Below, piece by piece: positions 1 through 10,846 of a stretch of 64,000 nucleotides of DNA. The stretch covers positions 1 through 64,000 of the forward strand of contig DKPB01000030.1 of the NCBI GenBank assembly GCA_002471015.1, written 5' to 3'. The DNA comes from Stenotrophomonas sp. UBA7346 (GTDB taxonomy: Bacteria; Pseudomonadota; Gammaproteobacteria; Xanthomonadales; Xanthomonadaceae). Positions within the stretch are counted from its first letter, which is position 1; the number at the start of each line of letters is the position of its first letter. The notes beneath the pieces are model-generated. The model was not told the DNA's origin and searched no databases. It worked only from the letters and a program-made list of their open reading frames with translations. The position numbers and the translations under genes are program-made.

Positions 1-54
1 CGGGCGGGGAGGCGCATTCTACTCGGCGAGATGAAGGAGTGCAACACCTGTGCT

Positions 55-612
55 TCACGGAGGGCACGTTTGCGCGCCGCGACCTGAGGTGCTGCGTACA
101 CGTCCGCTGTTGTTGATGATGATCGCTGCCTGCAGGGCGCCGGAGGGATCACAGAATCGGATGGTCTGGTTGGAGCCCGCGCTGCGCCCGTCGGCCAGAT
201 AGCGCACATGGGAGCGTCCGGCGGAGCCAAATACCCTGAGCTTCGGTTGTCGGGCGCCCAGGGTGACGCGGATGATGTCGTCTGGGGCGTTTGCTATTCC
301 GTCACCGTCCGGATCCAGGAAAACCAGCCATGAGGTCCCCCAGTCGCCCCTGTGGCTGCATCGATTGCCGTCGACTGTCGGGCAGGTCAGGGTTGGCTGA
401 CGACGCCATAGCGCGGTCGCCCGTGTCAGGTGCAGGTGCGCAACCAGCGCGTTCTGGGCCGAGATGGCACGCTGGCGGTGCAGTGTCTGCTGCAGCTTGG
501 GCAGTGCAATGGCTGCGAGGATTGCTGCTATCACCAGGCAGATAATGAACTCAGGCAGGGTGAAGCCCGGCGTGGGGCGGCGTTGGGTTGCGACGTGGAG
601 GGGCAGGGGCAT
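55..612 (-). CDS. GspH/FimT-type minor pseudopilin
   Basis: This 185-residue protein begins with a short basic leader followed by a prepilin cleavage motif (P-G-F-T-L-P-E-F) and a run of about 20 hydrophobic residues, the hallmark of type IV pilin and type II secretion pseudopilins. Cleavage would fall after the glycine near residue 16 by PilD-type peptidase. The rest has the spacing of a GspH/FimT globular domain, including a cysteine pair region late in the protein. The ATG at 612 is preferred over the one at 666 because it gives the usual short leader. FimT-like minor pilins prime pilus assembly in the inner membrane and some bind DNA during competence; which role applies here cannot be told. 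It is divergent from uvrB. Confidence 0.85.
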   Translation of the reverse strand: MPLPLHVATQRRPTPGFTLPEFIICLVIAAILAAIALPKLQQTLHRQRAISAQNALVAHLHLTRATALWRRQPTLTCPTVDGNRCSHRGDWGTSWLVFLDPDGDGIANAPDDIIRVTLGARQPKLRVFGSAGRSHVRYLADGRSAGSNQTIRFCDPSGALQAAIIINNSGRVRSTSGRGAQTCPP

Positions 613-767
613 GGCGGTCGGTTCACGCGTTTTGTGAAGTGCAGCGTGGTGGAAAAAGCTGGCCAAAGCGCTCGCTGCGTCCAGCCCCTGAACATGGGTT
701 TAGCGCTCGCCGGGATGTGAGGCCCGGGCTCGCTATACTGAAATGTCTCCCAAGTCGTGCTGCCCTC

Positions 768-2783
<2,016 letters not shown>

Positions 2784-2880
2784 GGCGGCCCAATGTGAAA
2801 TTCTTTGCGGAAACTATTGTTCTTCGTCGCAAGCAGGGTTAAGATACGCGCCCTCGCAGCGCTGAACTGGTTGCTGAGAA

Positions 2881-2955
2881 GGGCGGTTAGCTCAGCGGTA
2901 GAGCACTACCTTGACATGGTAGGGGTCACAGGTTCGAACCCTGTACCGCCCACCA
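2881..2955 (+). tRNA. tRNA-Val (GAC)
   Basis: A full cloverleaf can be folded: acceptor GGGCGGT pairs with ACCGCCC, the anticodon stem ctacc/ggtag closes the loop TTGACAT with anticodon GAC, and the T arm carries GGTTCGAACC. The CCA end is encoded. A terminator hairpin follows directly. Confidence 0.97.
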
Positions 2956-2976
2956 CTTCCTTGCGAAGTGGCTACG

Positions 2977-3006
2977 AAAACCCGGTGGCAACCGGGTTTT
3001 TTCATT
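2977..3006 (+). terminator. Rho-independent terminator after first tRNA-Val
   Basis: The hairpin cccggt-ggca-accggg is followed by a run of six T and preceded by a run of A. Confidence 0.85.
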
Positions 3007-3072
3007 TTCAGTCAGCGTTGTCGCGCGGCGTTCACGGGTGTAGCCCTGGTCGCAGGCGTTGATAGTTGTATC

Positions 3073-3147
3073 GGGCGGTTAGCTCAGCGGTAGAGCACTA
3101 CCTTGACATGGTAGGGGTCACAGGTTCGAACCCTGTACCGCCCACCA
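3073..3147 (+). tRNA. tRNA-Val (GAC), second copy
   Basis: The sequence is identical over its 75 bases to the tRNA-Val at 2881, with anticodon GAC and encoded CCA. The similarity continues a few bases into the 3' flank (acttcc), and each copy has its own but different terminator. The pair looks like an old tandem duplication. Confidence 0.97.
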
Positions 3148-3171
3148 CTTCCCTGGGAAGTGGCCTGTAAA

Positions 3172-3195
3172 AGCCCGGCTTTGGCCGGGTTTTTG
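3172..3195 (+). terminator. Rho-independent terminator after second tRNA-Val
   Basis: The hairpin gcccggc-ttt-ggccgggt is followed by five T. Confidence 0.85.
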
Positions 3196-3317
3196 CGTTT
3201 CAGGCCCCCGTGCAGCGTTGCGGCTGAGGCAGTCGGCGCGGGATTGGTTTAAGATCAGCACATCCAAGCTGACGGCATCCAAGGTGGCCCGCGCCAAGCG
3301 CCGGCCGAGCGTGTGAC

Positions 3318-3390
3318 ATGAGCACTACCATCGCCCACTGCTGATTCAACGCCACCGCCCTGATGCAGGCGCCGTCGTGGCGCTTTTTTA
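3318..3390 (+). promoter_or_regulatory. Possible thrS leader peptide and attenuator
   Basis: A nine-codon reading frame at 3318-3344 encodes MSTTIAHC and contains two adjacent threonine codons. It is followed by a G+C-rich hairpin (gcgcc-gtcgt-ggcgc, 3369-3383) with seven T, and the upstream arm cgccac at 3350-3355 can pair alternatively with gtggcg at 3377-3382. A terminator about 90 bases before thrS, after a tRNA that already has its own terminator, fits transcription attenuation of the thrS operon. This is inferred from layout; thrS of Escherichia coli is instead controlled at translation. Confidence 0.5.
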
Positions 3391-3481
3391 TTGCCCGCAA
3401 TTCCCTTGAAACTCCCGTGAAGCCACGCCGCCCGGCATGGTTTCCAGCCCGCCCGGCGGGCCGTGACCTTTGGTGAACCCC

Positions 3482-5383
3482 ATGATCAACATCACTCTCC
3501 CGGACGGCAGCGTCCGTCAGTTCGAAAACCCGGTCAGCGTCATGGACGTTGCCCAGTCCATCGGTGCCGGCTTGGCCAAGGCCACCATCGCCGGTGCCGT
3601 CGATGGCGTGCAGGTCGATGCCAGTGACGTGATCGATCACGATGCCGCGCTGCGCATCATCACCGCCAAGGACGAGGAGGGTGTGGAGATCATTCGCCAC
3701 TCCTGCGCCCACCTGGTGGGGCATGCGGTGAAGCAGCTGTATCCGGACGCCAAGATGGTGATCGGCCCGGTCATCGCCGAAGGTTTCTACTACGACATCT
3801 ACAACGAGCGCCCGTTCACGCCGGAAGACATGGCGGCGATCGAGAAGCGCATGGGTGAGTTGATCGCGCAGGACTACGACGTCATCAAGAAGATGACGCC
3901 GCGCGCCGAAGTGGTCGAGATCTTCAAGGCTCGTGGCGAGGACTACAAGCTGCGCCTGATCGAGGACATGTCCGAAGACATCACCGCGATGGGCATGTAC
4001 TACCACCAGGAATACGTGGACATGTGCCGCGGCCCGCACGTGCCGAACACGCGCTTCCTGAAGTCCTTCAAGCTGATGCGCATCTCCGGTGCGTACTGGC
4101 GCGGCGACGCCAAGAACGAGCAACTGCAGCGCATCTACGGCACCGCCTGGGCCGACAAGAAGCAGCTTGAGGCCTATATCAAGCGCATTGAAGAAGCCGA
4201 AATGCGCGACCACCGCCGCATCGGCAAGCAGCAGGACCTGTTCCATCTGCAGGAAGAAGCGCCGGGCCTGGTGTTCTGGCACCCGAAGGGCTGGTCGATC
4301 TGGCAGGTGGTTGAGCAGTACATGCGCAATGTCTACCGCCAGAGCGGCTACGGCGAAGTGCGTTGCCCGCAGATCCTGGACGTGAGCCTGTGGAAGAAGT
4401 CCGGTCACTGGGACAACTACCAGGACAACATGTTCTTCACCGAGTCCGAGAAGCGGACTTATGCGGTCAAGCCGATGAACTGCCCGGGCCACGTGCAGGT
4501 GTTCAACCAGGGCCTGCACAGCTACCGCGATCTGCCGATCCGCTACGGCGAGTTTGGTTCCTGCCACCGCAACGAGCCGTCCGGCGCGCTGCACGGCATC
4601 CTGCGCGTGCGTGGCTTCACCCAGGACGATGGCCATATCTTCTGCACCGAGGATCAGGTCGAGGCGGAAGTGACCGCGTTCCACCAGCAGGCGCTGGCGG
4701 TGTACCAGCACTTCGGCTTCGAGGAAATCCAGATCAAGATCGCCCTGCGCCCGGAATCGCGCCTGGGTGACGACGCCACCTGGGACAAGGCCGAAGGTGC
4801 GCTGCGCACGGCGCTGTCGCATTGCGGCGTGGAATGGCAGGAGCTGCCGGGCGAGGGTGCCTTCTATGGCCCGAAGATCGAGTACCACCTGAAGGACGCC
4901 ATCGGCCGTACCTGGCAGTTGGGCACCATGCAGGTCGACTTCATGATGCCGGGCCGTCTGGGGGCTGAATACGTTGACGAAAGCAGCCAGAAGCGCCATC
5001 CGGTGATGCTGCACCGGGCCATCGTCGGCTCGATGGAGCGTTTCCTGGGCATCCTGATCGAGCACCACGCCGGTTCCTTCCCGACCTGGCTGGCGCCGGT
5101 ACAGGTGATGGTGGCCAATATCACCGACGCCCAGGCCGAATACGTCGAGCAGGTTCGCAAAACCCTTGCAAATCAAGGCTTCCGGGTTGACGCGGATTTG
5201 CGCAACGAGAAAATCGGCTATAAGATTCGCGAGCATACGCTGCAGCGCGTGCCGTATTTGCTGGTCGTGGGTGACCGCGAGAAGGAAAACGGGGCGGTCG
5301 CAGTGCGCACGCGGTCCGGTGAAGACCTTGGTTCGATGTCGGTTGAAGCCTTCATTGAACGGCTGCAAGCAGAATTGAAGTAA
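3482..5383 (+). CDS. thrS: Threonyl-tRNA synthetase
   Basis: ThrRS charges tRNA-Thr and edits Ser-tRNA-Thr. The 633-residue protein has the N-terminal TGS domain (1-62), the editing domain with an H-x-x-x-H motif near residue 73-77, the class II catalytic core and a C-terminal anticodon-binding domain. The three zinc ligands C334 (in MNCPGH), H385 (DDGHIF) and H511 (MLHRAI) fall at the same positions as in the E. coli enzyme. A TTG four codons upstream is in frame, but the ATG at 3482 gives the family N-terminus. It heads the conserved thrS-infC-rpmI-rplT-pheST-ihfA cluster. Confidence 0.98.
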   Translation: MINITLPDGSVRQFENPVSVMDVAQSIGAGLAKATIAGAVDGVQVDASDVIDHDAALRIITAKDEEGVEIIRHSCAHLVGHAVKQLYPDAKMVIGPVIAEGFYYDIYNERPFTPEDMAAIEKRMGELIAQDYDVIKKMTPRAEVVEIFKARGEDYKLRLIEDMSEDITAMGMYYHQEYVDMCRGPHVPNTRFLKSFKLMRISGAYWRGDAKNEQLQRIYGTAWADKKQLEAYIKRIEEAEMRDHRRIGKQQDLFHLQEEAPGLVFWHPKGWSIWQVVEQYMRNVYRQSGYGEVRCPQILDVSLWKKSGHWDNYQDNMFFTESEKRTYAVKPMNCPGHVQVFNQGLHSYRDLPIRYGEFGSCHRNEPSGALHGILRVRGFTQDDGHIFCTEDQVEAEVTAFHQQALAVYQHFGFEEIQIKIALRPESRLGDDATWDKAEGALRTALSHCGVEWQELPGEGAFYGPKIEYHLKDAIGRTWQLGTMQVDFMMPGRLGAEYVDESSQKRHPVMLHRAIVGSMERFLGILIEHHAGSFPTWLAPVQVMVANITDAQAEYVEQVRKTLANQGFRVDADLRNEKIGYKIREHTLQRVPYLLVVGDREKENGAVAVRTRSGEDLGSMSVEAFIERLQAELK

Positions 5384-5446
5384 GTAGAGCCCCGGCCCCG
5401 GCGGCACCGCCGTGGGGCCGGTTCTAATCCACTCGGAGATTGCAAT

Positions 5447-5971
5447 ATCAGTACCCCTGACAACAAACAGAACCGTCGCAACCAGGAAATCCGCGTTCCG
5501 CGTGTGCGCGTGATCGGTAGTGACGGCGAAATGATCGGCGTGTTGTCGCGCGACGAAGCGCTGTCGATGGCTGAGGATGAAGGTCTGGACCTGGTTGAAA
5601 TCCAGCCCCAGGCTGATCCGCCTGTCTGCAAGATCATGGACTTCGGCAAGTTCAAGTTCGAGATGCAGAAGAAGGCCAACGAGGCCAAGAAGAAGACCAA
5701 GCAGGTCGAGATCAAGGAAGTGAAGTTCCGTCCGGTAACGGACGAGGGCGACTACCAGATCAAGCTGCGCAACATGCGCCGTTTCCTCGAGGACGGCGAC
5801 AAGATCAAGGTCAACATCCGCTTCCGTGGCCGCGAAATGAGCCATCAGGAACTGGGTCGCGAGATGGCCAACCGGATCGAGGCTGATCTGGGCGAGGACA
5901 TCGTGATCGAGTCCCGTCCGCGCCTGGAAGGCCGGCAGATGGTCATGATGATCGCGCCGAAGAAGAAGTAA
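5447..5971 (+). CDS. infC: Translation initiation factor IF-3, probable ATC start
   Basis: IF-3 binds the 30S subunit and rejects wrong start codons and non-initiator tRNA. The frame holds both IF-3 domains joined by the basic linker rich in K and E. The first ATG-type start lies too far in (a GTG/ATG-like start at 5504 would drop the N-terminal strand). Codon ATC at 5447 sits eight bases after GGAG (5435-5438) and gives a protein beginning with S-T-P-D-N-K-Q-N-R-R, 174 residues, the normal length. infC genes are known for rare start codons (AUU in E. coli), which let IF-3 repress its own translation. The ATC start is inferred from spacing and family length. Confidence 0.93.
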   Translation: MSTPDNKQNRRNQEIRVPRVRVIGSDGEMIGVLSRDEALSMAEDEGLDLVEIQPQADPPVCKIMDFGKFKFEMQKKANEAKKKTKQVEIKEVKFRPVTDEGDYQIKLRNMRRFLEDGDKIKVNIRFRGREMSHQELGREMANRIEADLGEDIVIESRPRLEGRQMVMMIAPKKK

Positions 5972-6255
5972 GCCGAAGGCCTTGCGGCCGTCGTTTTGCT
6001 GAACTGGGAGGGGCTTTGGCCGCCTCCCTGTTTGCTTGCCTGTTCAGCTGACTTGGGCGCCGGTCTGCTTGCGGTTTGCAAGTGACTGGCGCGCAAGGCA
6101 TAATGGGCGGCCCGGTTCGCCGGGTTTGTTGTTTGCTTCACCCAGGACCTGCCTGCCTCCAGTGGGAGCGCGGGCTTTTGACAGACAAGGGCAAGGATGG
6201 AAAGTGTGGGTCAGCCCACCGCCCAGTCAGTAAAGAGACCATCAAGGACATAGCA

Positions 6256-6453
6256 ATGCCCAAGATCAAGACCAACCGGGCGGCGGCCAAGCGTTTCCGC
6301 AAGACCGCCTCCGGCAAGTACAAGTGCGGTCACGCCAACCGTAGCCACATCCTCACGAAGAAAGCGACCAAGCGGAAGCGTAACCTGCGTCAGACGAATC
6401 ACGTCCGCGCAGAAGACGCAGGCCGTCTGGACCGTATGCTTCCCTACCTCTGA
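6256..6453 (+). CDS. rpmI: 50S ribosomal protein L35
   Basis: The 65-residue basic protein begins MPKIKTNRAAAKRFRKT, the L35 signature, and ends in RMLPYL. The ATG at 6256 has an upstream aaggac ribosome-binding site; longer in-frame extension upstream has no similarity. It lies 284 bases after infC; this gap holds the usual space for L20-mediated control of the operon, but I could not identify the binding site with confidence. Confidence 0.97.
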   Translation: MPKIKTNRAAAKRFRKTASGKYKCGHANRSHILTKKATKRKRNLRQTNHVRAEDAGRLDRMLPYL

Positions 6454-6463
6454 GGACTGAACC

Positions 6464-6823
6464 ATGGCACGAGTAAAGCGTGGTGTGCAGGCGCGCCGCC
6501 GCCACAAGAAAGTATTGGATCTCGCCAAGGGCTATTACAACGCCCGTCGCAAGGTCTTCCGCGTTGCCAAGCAGGCAGTCATCAAGGCACAGCAGTACGC
6601 CTACATTGGCCGTAAGCAGAAGAAGCGCAATTTCCGTTCGCTGTGGATCACCCGCATCAACGCGGCTGCCCGCATCAACGGCCTGAGCTACAGCCGTTTC
6701 ATGAACGGCCTGCTGAAGGCTGGTATCACCCTGGACCGTAAGGTTCTGGCTGATATCGCCGTGCACGACGCAGCCGGTTTTGCCGCTCTGGCAGAAAAGG
6801 CCAAGGGCGCACTGGCGGCATAA
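6464..6823 (+). CDS. rplT: 50S ribosomal protein L20
   Basis: The 119-residue protein starts MARVKRGVQARRRHKK and has the long basic N-terminal helix typical of L20, needed for 23S rRNA assembly; L20 is also the translational repressor of this operon in related bacteria. It follows rpmI by ten bases with GAGG upstream. Confidence 0.98.
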   Translation: MARVKRGVQARRRHKKVLDLAKGYYNARRKVFRVAKQAVIKAQQYAYIGRKQKKRNFRSLWITRINAAARINGLSYSRFMNGLLKAGITLDRKVLADIAVHDAAGFAALAEKAKGALAA

Positions 6824-6880
6824 GTTCTTCCTGCAGCAGCTGTAGCGTTCACGCGCAGCGGCTGTGGTGAGACAATGCAT

Positions 6881-6914
6881 GGGGAAGGGCGCAAGTCCTT
6901 CCCCATTCTTTTTT
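6881..6914 (+). terminator. Rho-independent terminator between rplT and pheS
   Basis: The perfect 8-bp stem ggggaagg/ccttcccc (6881-6888 and 6897-6904) is followed by attcttttttg. It may end the ribosomal operon or act as a pheS attenuator; no phenylalanine-rich leader was found in the 100 bases before it. Confidence 0.8.
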
Positions 6915-7023
6915 GTGTTGGTTGCCGCAGCGCTTGCTTGCGCGGCGATCAGGCACTGGTGGCGACGGGGGTCGGCCCGGCGCATACCGCGTAGGCATGC
7001 CGGCCAGAGGTTTCGTCGATCCC

Positions 7024-8019
7024 ATGAGTGACATCCAATCCTTGACCGCGCAGGCGCTGGCCGATGTGGCCGCGGCGCAGAGCCCGGAAACGCTGGAAAA
7101 CCTGCGTGTTTCGCTGTTGGGCAAGAGCGGCAGCATCACCGCCCAGCTCAAGCAGCTTGGCGCCTTGCCGGCCGACGAGCGCAAGGCGGCGGGTGAGGCG
7201 ATCAATATCGCGCGTGATGCGGTGTCCTCGGCCCTGGGTGAGCGCAAGGCGCTGCTGGAAAACGCCGCGCTGGACGCACGCCTGGCCGCTGAAAGCATCG
7301 ATGTCACCCTGCCGGGCCGTCATGGCGAGCGCGGTGGCCTGCACCCGGTAACGCGCACCCTGGAGCGCATCACCGAGATCTTCGGCCGCCTGGGTTACGA
7401 GCTGTCCGAAGGCCCGGAAATCGAAGACGACTGGCACAACTTCGAGGCGCTGAACTTCCCGCCGCACCACCCTGCGCGCGCCATGCACGACACCTTCTAC
7501 TTCGGCGACGGCCGCCTGCTGCGCACGCATACCTCCGGTGTGCAGGTGCGCTACATGGGCGACCACAAACCGCCGCTGCGCATGATTGCCGCCGGCAAGG
7601 TGTACCGCAGCGACAGCGACCAGACCCACTCGCCAATGTTCCATCAGGTTGAAGGCCTGCTGGTGGACGAACACTCCACCTTCGCCGATCTGAAGGGCAC
7701 CTTGTCCGAGTTCGTGCGTGCCTTCTTCGAGCGCGACTTTGAGATGCGTTTCCGCCCGAGCTACTTCCCCTTCGTGGAGCCGGGTGCGGAAGTGGATATC
7801 GCCTGGCAGCAGCCCGATGGCAGCACCCGCTGGCTGGAAGTGCTGGGCTGCGGCATGGTCCACCCGAACGTGCTGAAGTCGGTCGGCATCGACCCGGAGC
7901 GCTACACCGGCTTCGCCTTCGGCCTGGGTGTGGAGCGGTTCGCGATGCTGCGTTACGGCGTCAACGACCTGCGCGCGTTCTTCGAGAACGACGTCCGCTT
8001 CCTCAAGCAGTTCGCCTGA
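7024..8019 (+). CDS. pheS: Phenylalanyl-tRNA synthetase alpha subunit
   Basis: The alpha subunit carries the class II catalytic site of the alpha2-beta2 PheRS. The 331 residues match the family; the N-terminal coiled coil (about 1-85) is followed by the catalytic motifs, including H-T-S-x-x-Q near residue 176 and G-L-G-V-E-R-F-A-M-L near the C-terminus. The ATG at 7024 is chosen because it opens the family N-terminus (MSDIQSLTAQAL); earlier in-frame starts add unrelated residues. It is followed by pheT after a 124-base spacer that contains a SMAG-like repeat. Confidence 0.97.
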   Translation: MSDIQSLTAQALADVAAAQSPETLENLRVSLLGKSGSITAQLKQLGALPADERKAAGEAINIARDAVSSALGERKALLENAALDARLAAESIDVTLPGRHGERGGLHPVTRTLERITEIFGRLGYELSEGPEIEDDWHNFEALNFPPHHPARAMHDTFYFGDGRLLRTHTSGVQVRYMGDHKPPLRMIAAGKVYRSDSDQTHSPMFHQVEGLLVDEHSTFADLKGTLSEFVRAFFERDFEMRFRPSYFPFVEPGAEVDIAWQQPDGSTRWLEVLGCGMVHPNVLKSVGIDPERYTGFAFGLGVERFAMLRYGVNDLRAFFENDVRFLKQFA

Positions 8020-8028
8020 TCGAAGGCT

Positions 8029-8051
8029 GTAGTGCCGAGCCACGCTCGGCA
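8029..8051. repeat. SMAG/REP-like palindrome between pheS and pheT
   Basis: GTAG followed by tgccgag-ccac-gctcggca forms a short hairpin with a GTAG head, the form of Stenotrophomonas SMAG repeats. The same core occurs as an inverted pair at 59311-59379. Confidence 0.7.
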
Positions 8052-8143
8052 GCTCCCAAACGTTGACCCGCCCCAGGCGCAAAGCGCTGGGCACCAACAA
8101 AAGAAACCGCAACGGGAGGCCTGCCTCCCCTCAAGGTAACCAC

Positions 8144-10525
8144 ATGAAATTCTCTGAAAGCTGGCTGCGCAGCCACGTACCAACCACCGCTTCGCGCGAC
8201 GAACTCAGTGCCGTCCTGACCGCCATTGGCCTGGAAGTCGAAGAGGTTACCGCGCTGGGCGCAGGCCTGGACAACGTGGTGGTGGCGCGCATCGTTGAAG
8301 CTGCCCGTCATCCGGAAGCCGACCGCCTGCAGATCTGCACGGTCGACGCCGGCCAGGCCGAACTGCTGCAGATCGTCTGCGGCGCGCCGAATGCGCGCCC
8401 GGGTCTGGTCGCACCGCTGGCCATGGTGGGTGCGCAGATCGGCGAGCTGAAGATCAAGCCGGCCAAGCTGCGCGGCGTGGAATCCAACGGCATGCTGTGC
8501 TCCGCCAAGGAACTGGGCCTGGATAACGACGCCTCGGGCCTGCTGGAACTGCCGGACGATGCGCCCGTCGGCACCGCCCTGGTCGAATATCTCGGCCTGC
8601 CGGATTCCAGCATCGAGATCAAGCTGACCCCGAACCGTGCCGACTGCTTCAGCGTGCGTGGCATCGCCTTCGACGTGGCAGCCGCTACCCGCAGTGAAGT
8701 GAAGCCGTTTGCCGCCGACGCCGTGCCGGCGGTGGGTACGCGCGAGCTCACCATCCAGCTTGACGCCGGTGCCGAAGCGCCGCGTTATCTCGGCCGCGTG
8801 ATCGAAGGCGTCAATGCCGCCGCCATCACCCCGCTGTGGATGGCCGAGCGCCTGCGCCGCAGCGGCGTGCGCCCAGTATCGCTGCTGGTGGATATCACCC
8901 AGTACGTGATGCTGGAACTCGGCCAGCCGATGCACGCCTACGACCTGGATACGCTGAAGGGGCCGATCGCTGTGCGCGGCTCGCGTGCCGGCGAAAGCCT
9001 CAAGCTGCTGGACGGCCGCGACGCCGCGCTGGACGACAGTTTCCTGGTGGTCACCGATGCCGATCGTCTGGTTGGCCTGGCCGGCCTGATGGGCGGCTTC
9101 GATACCCGCGTTACCGACGCCACCAGCAAGGTCTTCCTGGAGGCCGCGCACTTCGCCCCGGCGGCCATCATGGGCCGCGGCCGCAAGCTCGGCCTGCACA
9201 CCGATGCCGGCCACCGCTTCGAGCGTGGCGTTGACCCGCAGCTGCCGCGCATTGCCATCGAATACGCTACGCGGTTGGTGCTGGACCTGGCCGGCGGCAC
9301 GCCGGCGCCGGTCACCGAGGCCGTGCGTGAGGCCGACCTGCCGGTCGCCGCCAACATCCACCTGCGCCGCGCCCGCATCCTGCGCGTGCTGGGCATCCAG
9401 ATCGATGACGCCGAAGTGGAGCGCATCCTGCGCGCGCTCGGCATGCAGGTCGAGGCGGCTGCCGATGGCTGGACCGTTACCGGCCCGAGCCGTCGTTTCG
9501 ACATCGCCATCGAAGAAGACCTGATCGAGGAACTGGCCCGTATCCACGGATACGAGTCCATCCCGACCACCTTGCCGGGCGGCGCTGCACGCATCGCCAT
9601 GCCCAGCGAAACCCGTCTGGACGACCTCAGTGTGCGCCGCCAGCTGGTGGCCCGCGAAATGCTGGAAACCATCAACTACGCCTTCGTCGATGCCGAGCTG
9701 TTGAAGCAGTGGCAGCAGAACGATGGCCTGGTCGCACTGGCCAACCCGCTGTCGGCCGAGCTGGCGGTGATGCGCCCGCTGCTGCTGCCGGGTCTGGTTG
9801 CCACGCTGGGCCGCAATGTGGCCCGCCAGGCCGGCCGTGTGCGCCTGTTCGAAATCGGCCGTGTGTTCGAGGCGCAGGCCGGGGAGGGCAAGCCCGCACC
9901 CAGGGAAACCGTGCGCGTTGCCGCTGCGGTGTGTGGTGATGCCGCCACCCTGCAGTGGGGTGAAAAGGCGCGCAAGGTTGATTTCCACGACCTCAAGGGT
10001 GACCTGGAATCGCTGGCCGCCGCCTCCGGCGCTGTGCTGGAGTTCCGCGCCTCGCAGCGTCCTTACGCCCACCCGGCGCGTTCGGCCGATATCTGGCGCG
10101 ATGGCCAGTGCATCGGCTGGATCGGCCAGCTGCATCCGCGCCTGACCAAGGCCATGGAAGTGGACGTGGACGTGTACGGCTTCGAGCTGGACCTGGCACC
10201 GCTGGCGGCGCGTTCGCTGCCGCGTTCCAGTGAACTGTCGCGCTTCCCGGCCGTGCGCCGTGACCTGGCCGTGGTCGTAGCTGAATCAGTCAGCTGGGCC
10301 GAGCTGTCCGCCACCATCCGTGGTGCCGGCGGCGAGCTGCTGCGCGATGTCGCACTGTTCGACCGATATGTTGGCCAAGGCGTCGAGCCAGGCTTCAAGA
10401 GTTTGGCTATGGGCTTGATTTTGCAGGACAAGTCGCGCACCCTGACGGACCGTGACGTGGAAGCCGTAGTCACCGATGTGGTGGCGGCGATTGATCACGG
10501 GCACGGCGCAAAGATCCGTGGCTGA
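8144..10525 (+). CDS. pheT: Phenylalanyl-tRNA synthetase beta subunit
   Basis: The 793-residue beta subunit supplies tRNA binding and editing of Tyr-tRNA-Phe. Visible domains are the EMAP/tRNA-binding domain (about 40-150), the B3/B4 editing region (about 210-390), the B5 domain (about 400-475), the catalytic-like core, and the C-terminal FDX-ACB anticodon-binding domain (about 700-793) with the typical R-F-P-A-V-R-R-D-L motif. The start MKFSESWLRSHVP at 8144 is the family N-terminus with aaggt upstream. Confidence 0.97.
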   Translation: MKFSESWLRSHVPTTASRDELSAVLTAIGLEVEEVTALGAGLDNVVVARIVEAARHPEADRLQICTVDAGQAELLQIVCGAPNARPGLVAPLAMVGAQIGELKIKPAKLRGVESNGMLCSAKELGLDNDASGLLELPDDAPVGTALVEYLGLPDSSIEIKLTPNRADCFSVRGIAFDVAAATRSEVKPFAADAVPAVGTRELTIQLDAGAEAPRYLGRVIEGVNAAAITPLWMAERLRRSGVRPVSLLVDITQYVMLELGQPMHAYDLDTLKGPIAVRGSRAGESLKLLDGRDAALDDSFLVVTDADRLVGLAGLMGGFDTRVTDATSKVFLEAAHFAPAAIMGRGRKLGLHTDAGHRFERGVDPQLPRIAIEYATRLVLDLAGGTPAPVTEAVREADLPVAANIHLRRARILRVLGIQIDDAEVERILRALGMQVEAAADGWTVTGPSRRFDIAIEEDLIEELARIHGYESIPTTLPGGAARIAMPSETRLDDLSVRRQLVAREMLETINYAFVDAELLKQWQQNDGLVALANPLSAELAVMRPLLLPGLVATLGRNVARQAGRVRLFEIGRVFEAQAGEGKPAPRETVRVAAAVCGDAATLQWGEKARKVDFHDLKGDLESLAAASGAVLEFRASQRPYAHPARSADIWRDGQCIGWIGQLHPRLTKAMEVDVDVYGFELDLAPLAARSLPRSSELSRFPAVRRDLAVVVAESVSWAELSATIRGAGGELLRDVALFDRYVGQGVEPGFKSLAMGLILQDKSRTLTDRDVEAVVTDVVAAIDHGHGAKIRG

Positions 10526-10546
10526 GGCGGGATACAGGGAGCAGGC

Positions 10547-10846
10547 ATGGCATTGACCAAGGCGGAGATGGCGGATCGTTTGTTTGACGAAGTCGGTCTG
10601 AACAAGCGTGAGGCCAAGGAGTTTGTCGACGCGTTTTTCGATGTGTTGCGCGATGCATTGCAACAGGGACGTCAGGTGAAGCTGTCGGGCTTCGGCAATT
10701 TCGATCTGCGGCGCAAGAACCAGCGCCCGGGTCGCAACCCCAAGACCGGCGAGGAAATTCCGATTTCCGCCCGTACGGTAGTCACCTTCCGTCCGGGCCA
10801 GAAGCTCAAGGAGCGGGTGGAGGCATATGCTGGATCCGGGCAGTAA
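10547..10846 (+). CDS. ihfA: Integration host factor subunit alpha
   Basis: IHF is a heterodimeric DNA-bending protein of the HU family. The 99 residues start MALTKAEMADRLF and carry the DNA-binding beta-arm with R-N-P-K-T-G-E-E-I-P-I, including the proline that intercalates in the minor groove. The gene follows pheT by 21 bases, as in E. coli. IHF is also the usual cofactor of lambda-type integrases, which is relevant to the prophage just downstream. Confidence 0.97.
   Translation: MALTKAEMADRLFDEVGLNKREAKEFVDAFFDVLRDALQQGRQVKLSGFGNFDLRRKNQRPGRNPKTGEEIPISARTVVTFRPGQKLKERVEAYAGSGQ

Noticed and set aside
2881..3147. Mobile element bounded by the two tRNA-Val copies
   Set aside because: Only 117 bases lie between them with no integrase; a simple tandem duplication explains it.
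3200..5845. 881-codon minus-strand frame opposite thrS and infC
   Set aside because: Antisense shadow of two certain genes; composition is typical of reverse-frame translation.
8003..10135. 710-codon minus-strand frame opposite pheT
   Set aside because: Shadow of pheT without domain signatures.
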